Assembly: GCA_947632425.1 (NCBI GenBank)
Contig: CANRPG010000105.1
Span: 1-6,902, forward strand
Direction of reading: 5' to 3'
Origin: an uncultured Clostridia bacterium
GTDB taxonomy: Bacteria; Bacillota; Clostridia; Oscillospirales; Ruminococcaceae
Length of the DNA stretch: 6,902 nt
Below, one piece after another: positions 4,354 through 6,902 of this stretch (its first letter is position 1; each line of letters begins with the position of its first letter). The position numbers and the translations under genes were made by a program. The notes under the pieces are model-generated. The model searched no databases and was not told the origin of the DNA. It saw only the letters and a list, made by a program, of their open reading frames with translations.

Positions 4354-6456
4354 ATGAGCGGCAATAATATCAGTACAAACAATCGGACAGATTCACTTAC
4401 AGGACTTAAAAGCTATTCAGCATTCAGGCAGGAAGTTCAGGCGGTAATAGACAGCGACGAGCATGGCATTGTAAACGGCGGTTATGTTCTGATATACTTC
4501 GATATAATGCGCTTCAAGGTGATAAATGACCTGTTCGGCACGCAGGAGGGCGACAATTTTCTGGTCTTTATGGCACAGCAGATAACTGCTATCGGCGGCG
4601 AGGGCTGCATTGCCACGCGCATAAATTCCGACAGATTCGCTCTGTTTGCAAAAAAGGGCAGGGAAGAGACCGACCGCGACGTTCAGACGTTTTTGCAAAA
4701 TGTCGCCGAATACCCCTTGCCGTATGAGATAATATGCAACATGGGCATCTATGTTACAAAGCGCATTATGAAAGCTGAGTTCATGCTGGACAGGGCAATA
4801 CTGGCGTATTCGATAATCAAGGGCGACTATGTTAAACGCTATAATTATTACGATTCTTCGCAGCGTGATGCAATGCTGGGCGAGCAGGAGATAACCAGCA
4901 TGATGAGAGCCGCGCTGGCAGACAGGCAGTTTGTTGTATACTATCAGCCGCAGTATAACCATACCGACGGCTCTTTGGTGGGCGCTGAGGCGCTTGTGCG
5001 CTGGAAACACCCCAAGAGGGGCATAATACCTCCCGGCGTTTTCATACCCATTTTTGAAAAGAACGGCTTTATCACCGAGCTTGACCTTTATGTCTTTGAC
5101 GAGGTGTGCGCTTTCATACGCCGATCGATAGATCATGGCAACAAGACCGTGCCTATTTCAGTAAACATAAGCAGGCGCGATATTTATAAGCCCGATATCG
5201 TCGGTGTAATGGAGAGCATTCGCCAAAAGTATGATGTGCCCGTTGAGCTTTTGCGTATTGAAGTTACCGAAAGCGCGATAATCGACGGCGTACAGCAGCT
5301 CAATGATGTTATAGACCAGCTGCACAAAAAGAACTATATCATAGAAATGGACGACTTCGGCAGCGCGTATTCATCGCTCAATGCGCTGAAAAATATCGAC
5401 CTTGATATACTGAAACTCGATCTGAAATTTTTATCGGACGACAAGAAAGAGAGCGATAAAAAGCACGGCGGCATAATACTCAGCCACGTGGTAAGAATGG
5501 CAAAATGGCTGGGCTTTTCGGTAATTGCCGAGGGCGTTGAGCATATGGAGCAGGCAGACTATCTTCTCAGCATAGGCTGCTGCAATATACAAGGTTTTCT
5601 GTATGCCAGACCCATGCCAGAGAGCGATTATACCGACCTTTTGAAGACCGCACAGCTTAGCAAGACCATGCCTGCCATGCACCTTATAAGCACTATGGAC
5701 GCCGACAACTTCTGGGATCCCAAGTCGCTGGAAACGCTTATTTTCAACAACTATGTAGGCGGCGCGGTGATATTTGAATACCGCAGCGGAGACATCGAGC
5801 CGCTCAGGATAAACAAAAAGTACATCAGAGAGATAGGCAGTCAGTTCACCGAGGATCATATTATGGCAAGCGAGCCGCTGGGAATGCTGGACGACCTGAA
5901 CAAGAAGATATATCTTGATATGCTTGAAAGAGCCATAAAGAGCGAGCAGGAGGAAGAATGTGAAACGTGGCGCACCTATGAGGGCGGCGAAGAGCCGATA
6001 TGCGTGCGTTCTTCTGTGCAGCTTATAGGCAAAAGCGTTGACAGCTATCTTTTCTATGCGATGATTCGCAACATTACTGCCGAGAAGAAGGCTATGGAAG
6101 AGATAATCCACCGCGAAAAGCTGTTCAGGGCTGCCAGCGAGCAGGTGAATATATATTACTGGGAGTATGATGTAAAGTCCAAAAATATGTACCCTTGTTT
6201 TAGGTGTATAAGAGACTTGCACCTGCCCGATGTGGTTTGCAACTACCCCGAACCTGCCATAGAAATGGGTATTTTCCCGACCGAGGTGGCAGACGAGTAC
6301 CGCGAGATACACAGGCGTATAGAAAACGGCGAGAAGGAGATTGAAACAGTTATGCCCCTTACCGCCGCGAGAGTGCCATTCAAGGTGCGCTATACCACAG
6401 AATTTGACGAAAACGGCGTACCCGTAAGGGCTTATGGCTCTGCGGCTATGGTATGA
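4354..6456 (+). CDS. c-di-GMP phosphodiesterase: degenerate GGDEF, active-looking EAL, two PAS-like domains
   Basis: Protein of 700 residues with no signal peptide or membrane segment. GGDEF domain about 12-165: DSLTGL (13-18), FDIMRFKVINDLFGTQEGD (49-67). The catalytic GGDEF loop is replaced by NSDRF (91-95), so it should not make c-di-GMP. EAL domain about 176-432 with the catalytic set intact: EALVRW (E212), N271 in SVNIS, E303 in RIEVTES, DD333-334 in MDDFGSAYSSL, K354 in LKLD, E393 in AEGVE, Q413 in QGFLYARPMP. It should hydrolyse c-di-GMP to pGpG. The C-terminal part (about 462-700) reads as two PAS-like folds joined by NITAEKKAMEEIIHREKLF (573-591), probably sensory. The usual order has sensors N-terminal. 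The protein stops at YGSAAMV, where related PAS domains often continue into another domain, so a lost C-terminal module is possible. It is flanked by terminators on both sides, hence monocistronic. It has no evident link to the WYL-slipin locus. Confidence 0.9.
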   Translation: MSGNNISTNNRTDSLTGLKSYSAFRQEVQAVIDSDEHGIVNGGYVLIYFDIMRFKVINDLFGTQEGDNFLVFMAQQITAIGGEGCIATRINSDRFALFAKKGREETDRDVQTFLQNVAEYPLPYEIICNMGIYVTKRIMKAEFMLDRAILAYSIIKGDYVKRYNYYDSSQRDAMLGEQEITSMMRAALADRQFVVYYQPQYNHTDGSLVGAEALVRWKHPKRGIIPPGVFIPIFEKNGFITELDLYVFDEVCAFIRRSIDHGNKTVPISVNISRRDIYKPDIVGVMESIRQKYDVPVELLRIEVTESAIIDGVQQLNDVIDQLHKKNYIIEMDDFGSAYSSLNALKNIDLDILKLDLKFLSDDKKESDKKHGGIILSHVVRMAKWLGFSVIAEGVEHMEQADYLLSIGCCNIQGFLYARPMPESDYTDLLKTAQLSKTMPAMHLISTMDADNFWDPKSLETLIFNNYVGGAVIFEYRSGDIEPLRINKKYIREIGSQFTEDHIMASEPLGMLDDLNKKIYLDMLERAIKSEQEEECETWRTYEGGEEPICVRSSVQLIGKSVDSYLFYAMIRNITAEKKAMEEIIHREKLFRAASEQVNIYYWEYDVKSKNMYPCFRCIRDLHLPDVVCNYPEPAIEMGIFPTEVADEYREIHRRIENGEKEIETVMPLTAARVPFKVRYTTEFDENGVPVRAYGSAAMV

Positions 6457-6461
6457 AAAAA

Positions 6462-6495
6462 GCAGGCGCGGCAGTGTCCGCGTCTGTATTTTTTT
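6462..6495 (+). terminator. Rho-independent terminator after the EAL gene
   Basis: A 10-bp stem (GCAGGCGCGG with CCGCGTCTGT, two G-T wobbles) with a 6-nt loop, then A and seven T residues. It lies 6 nt after the stop codon. Six A residues precede the stem, so it could partly work in both directions. Confidence 0.9.
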
Positions 6496-6515
6496 GAAAA
6501 AATTCTCATAGGCTC

Positions 6516-6544
6516 TTTACATTTTTATGGAATTACTATATAAT
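6516..6544 (+). promoter_or_regulatory. Strong sigma-A promoter for prfB
   Basis: TTTACA (6516-6521), exactly 17 bp, then perfect TATAAT (6539-6544). The predicted start is near 6551, giving a leader of about 33 nt before ATG 6584. This is close to the best housekeeping promoter form and suits a constitutive translation factor. Confidence 0.8.
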
Positions 6545-6583
6545 ATAAATATATGTATTTTAAAAGCGCGAAAGGAAATATTT

Positions 6584-6902
6584 ATGCTGATATTAGATGA
6601 CCTTAAACAAACGCTCGTGTCGTTCGAGCCAAAGCTAAAAGAACTGTATACCGTTCTTGCTATCGAAGATAAAAAGCAGCAGCTGAAAGAGCTTGAAGAT
6701 CAGTCGGCAGGGGCGGACTTTTGGAACGATGCAGACAATTCTCACAAGGTGCTCAAAAAGATAAGCTCTCTGAAAAGCATCATAACCAAGTACGATAAGC
6801 TTAAGGAAAAGTTTGACGACATAGGCGTTATGATAGAGCTTGCCGCCGAGGAGGACGATGAGAGCATTCTTGCCGAGATAAAGACCGACCTTGACGAGTT
6901 TA
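6584..6902 (+). CDS. prfB: Peptide chain release factor 2, N-terminal part (cut by window end)
   Basis: The first 106 residues of release factor 2, which recognises UGA and UAA stop codons and triggers peptide release on the ribosome. Start ATG 6584 has AAAGGA 7 nt upstream. The visible part is the helical N-terminal domain: DKKQQLKELEDQSAGADFWN (29-48) aligns with the 'KKERLEEVN..LEQPDVWNE' block of known RF2, followed by a charged helix and a run (VMIELAAEEDDES) typical of RF2 and RF1. The stop-codon-reading SPF-type loop and the catalytic GGQ would lie beyond the window. Many bacterial prfB genes carry an in-frame TGA near codon 25 with a +1 programmed frameshift. Here the frame reads straight through that place (TVLAIEDKK) with no stop, so there is no autoregulatory frameshift. 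RF1 is less likely given the DFWND motif. Confidence 0.88.
   Translation, partial: MLILDDLKQTLVSFEPKLKELYTVLAIEDKKQQLKELEDQSAGADFWNDADNSHKVLKKISSLKSIITKYDKLKEKFDDIGVMIELAAEEDDESILAEIKTDLDEF

Noticed and set aside
5431..6312. Long minus-strand open frame opposite the EAL gene
   Set aside because: It lies wholly antisense to a strongly conserved enzyme, and its protein resembles no family. A shadow due to codon bias.
1..6902. CRISPR array, insertion sequence or transposon ends
   Set aside because: No regularly spaced repeats, transposase-like frames or terminal inverted repeats were seen.

Overview
The window looks like chromosomal DNA of a low- to mid-GC Gram-positive anaerobe of the Clostridia, most likely Ruminococcus or a close Oscillospiraceae relative. 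This is an inference from strong AAGGAGG-type ribosome sites, consensus sigma-A promoters with AT-rich spacers, frequent ATA/AGC/GGC codons, and the protein families present. All complete genes read on the + strand. They form three transcription units, each ended by a clear hairpin-plus-T-tract terminator.

Layout. Positions 1-390 are very AT-rich. They carry a near-perfect promoter pointing left (minus strand) that probably serves a gene whose first codons may lie at 62-1. Next come two WYL-domain regulator genes (391-1623 and 1620-2528) that overlap by ATGA, with a terminator over the second stop codon. A new promoter (2549-2577) then starts a transcript with about 400 nt of non-coding, highly foldable leader before a slipin/SPFH protein gene (2993-4102). 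After that terminator comes a monocistronic c-di-GMP phosphodiesterase gene (degenerate GGDEF, intact EAL, two PAS-like folds; 4354-6456). A strong promoter then leads into prfB (release factor 2), which is cut off by the window end.

The most interesting region is 2549-2992. It contains, in order, an anticodon arm identical in layout to tRNA-Pro(UGG) (loop TTTGGGA), a 6-nt variable region and a textbook T-arm (GTGAG TTCAAAT CTCAC). These are followed directly by an acceptor-like 3' strand. That strand pairs perfectly over 8 bp with the sequence just downstream, instead of with a 5' strand upstream. This is a circularly permuted tRNA-like module closed at its acceptor end, the topology known for the tRNA-mimicking domain of bacterial Y RNAs (YrlA). 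It may be enclosed by a further 9-bp stem (2661-2670 with 2807-2815).

How the genes may work together (inference). Slipins, WYL proteins and tRNA-like or Y RNAs recur in bacterial RNA-repair and RNA-damage-sensing neighbourhoods with RtcB or Ro proteins. WYL domains are regarded as ligand or nucleic-acid sensors. A tandem WYL pair, a tRNA mimic and a slipin together suggest a tRNA-damage or stress response module. No RtcB ligase or Ro protein is present in the window, so this remains a hypothesis. The EAL protein and prfB look like unrelated neighbours.
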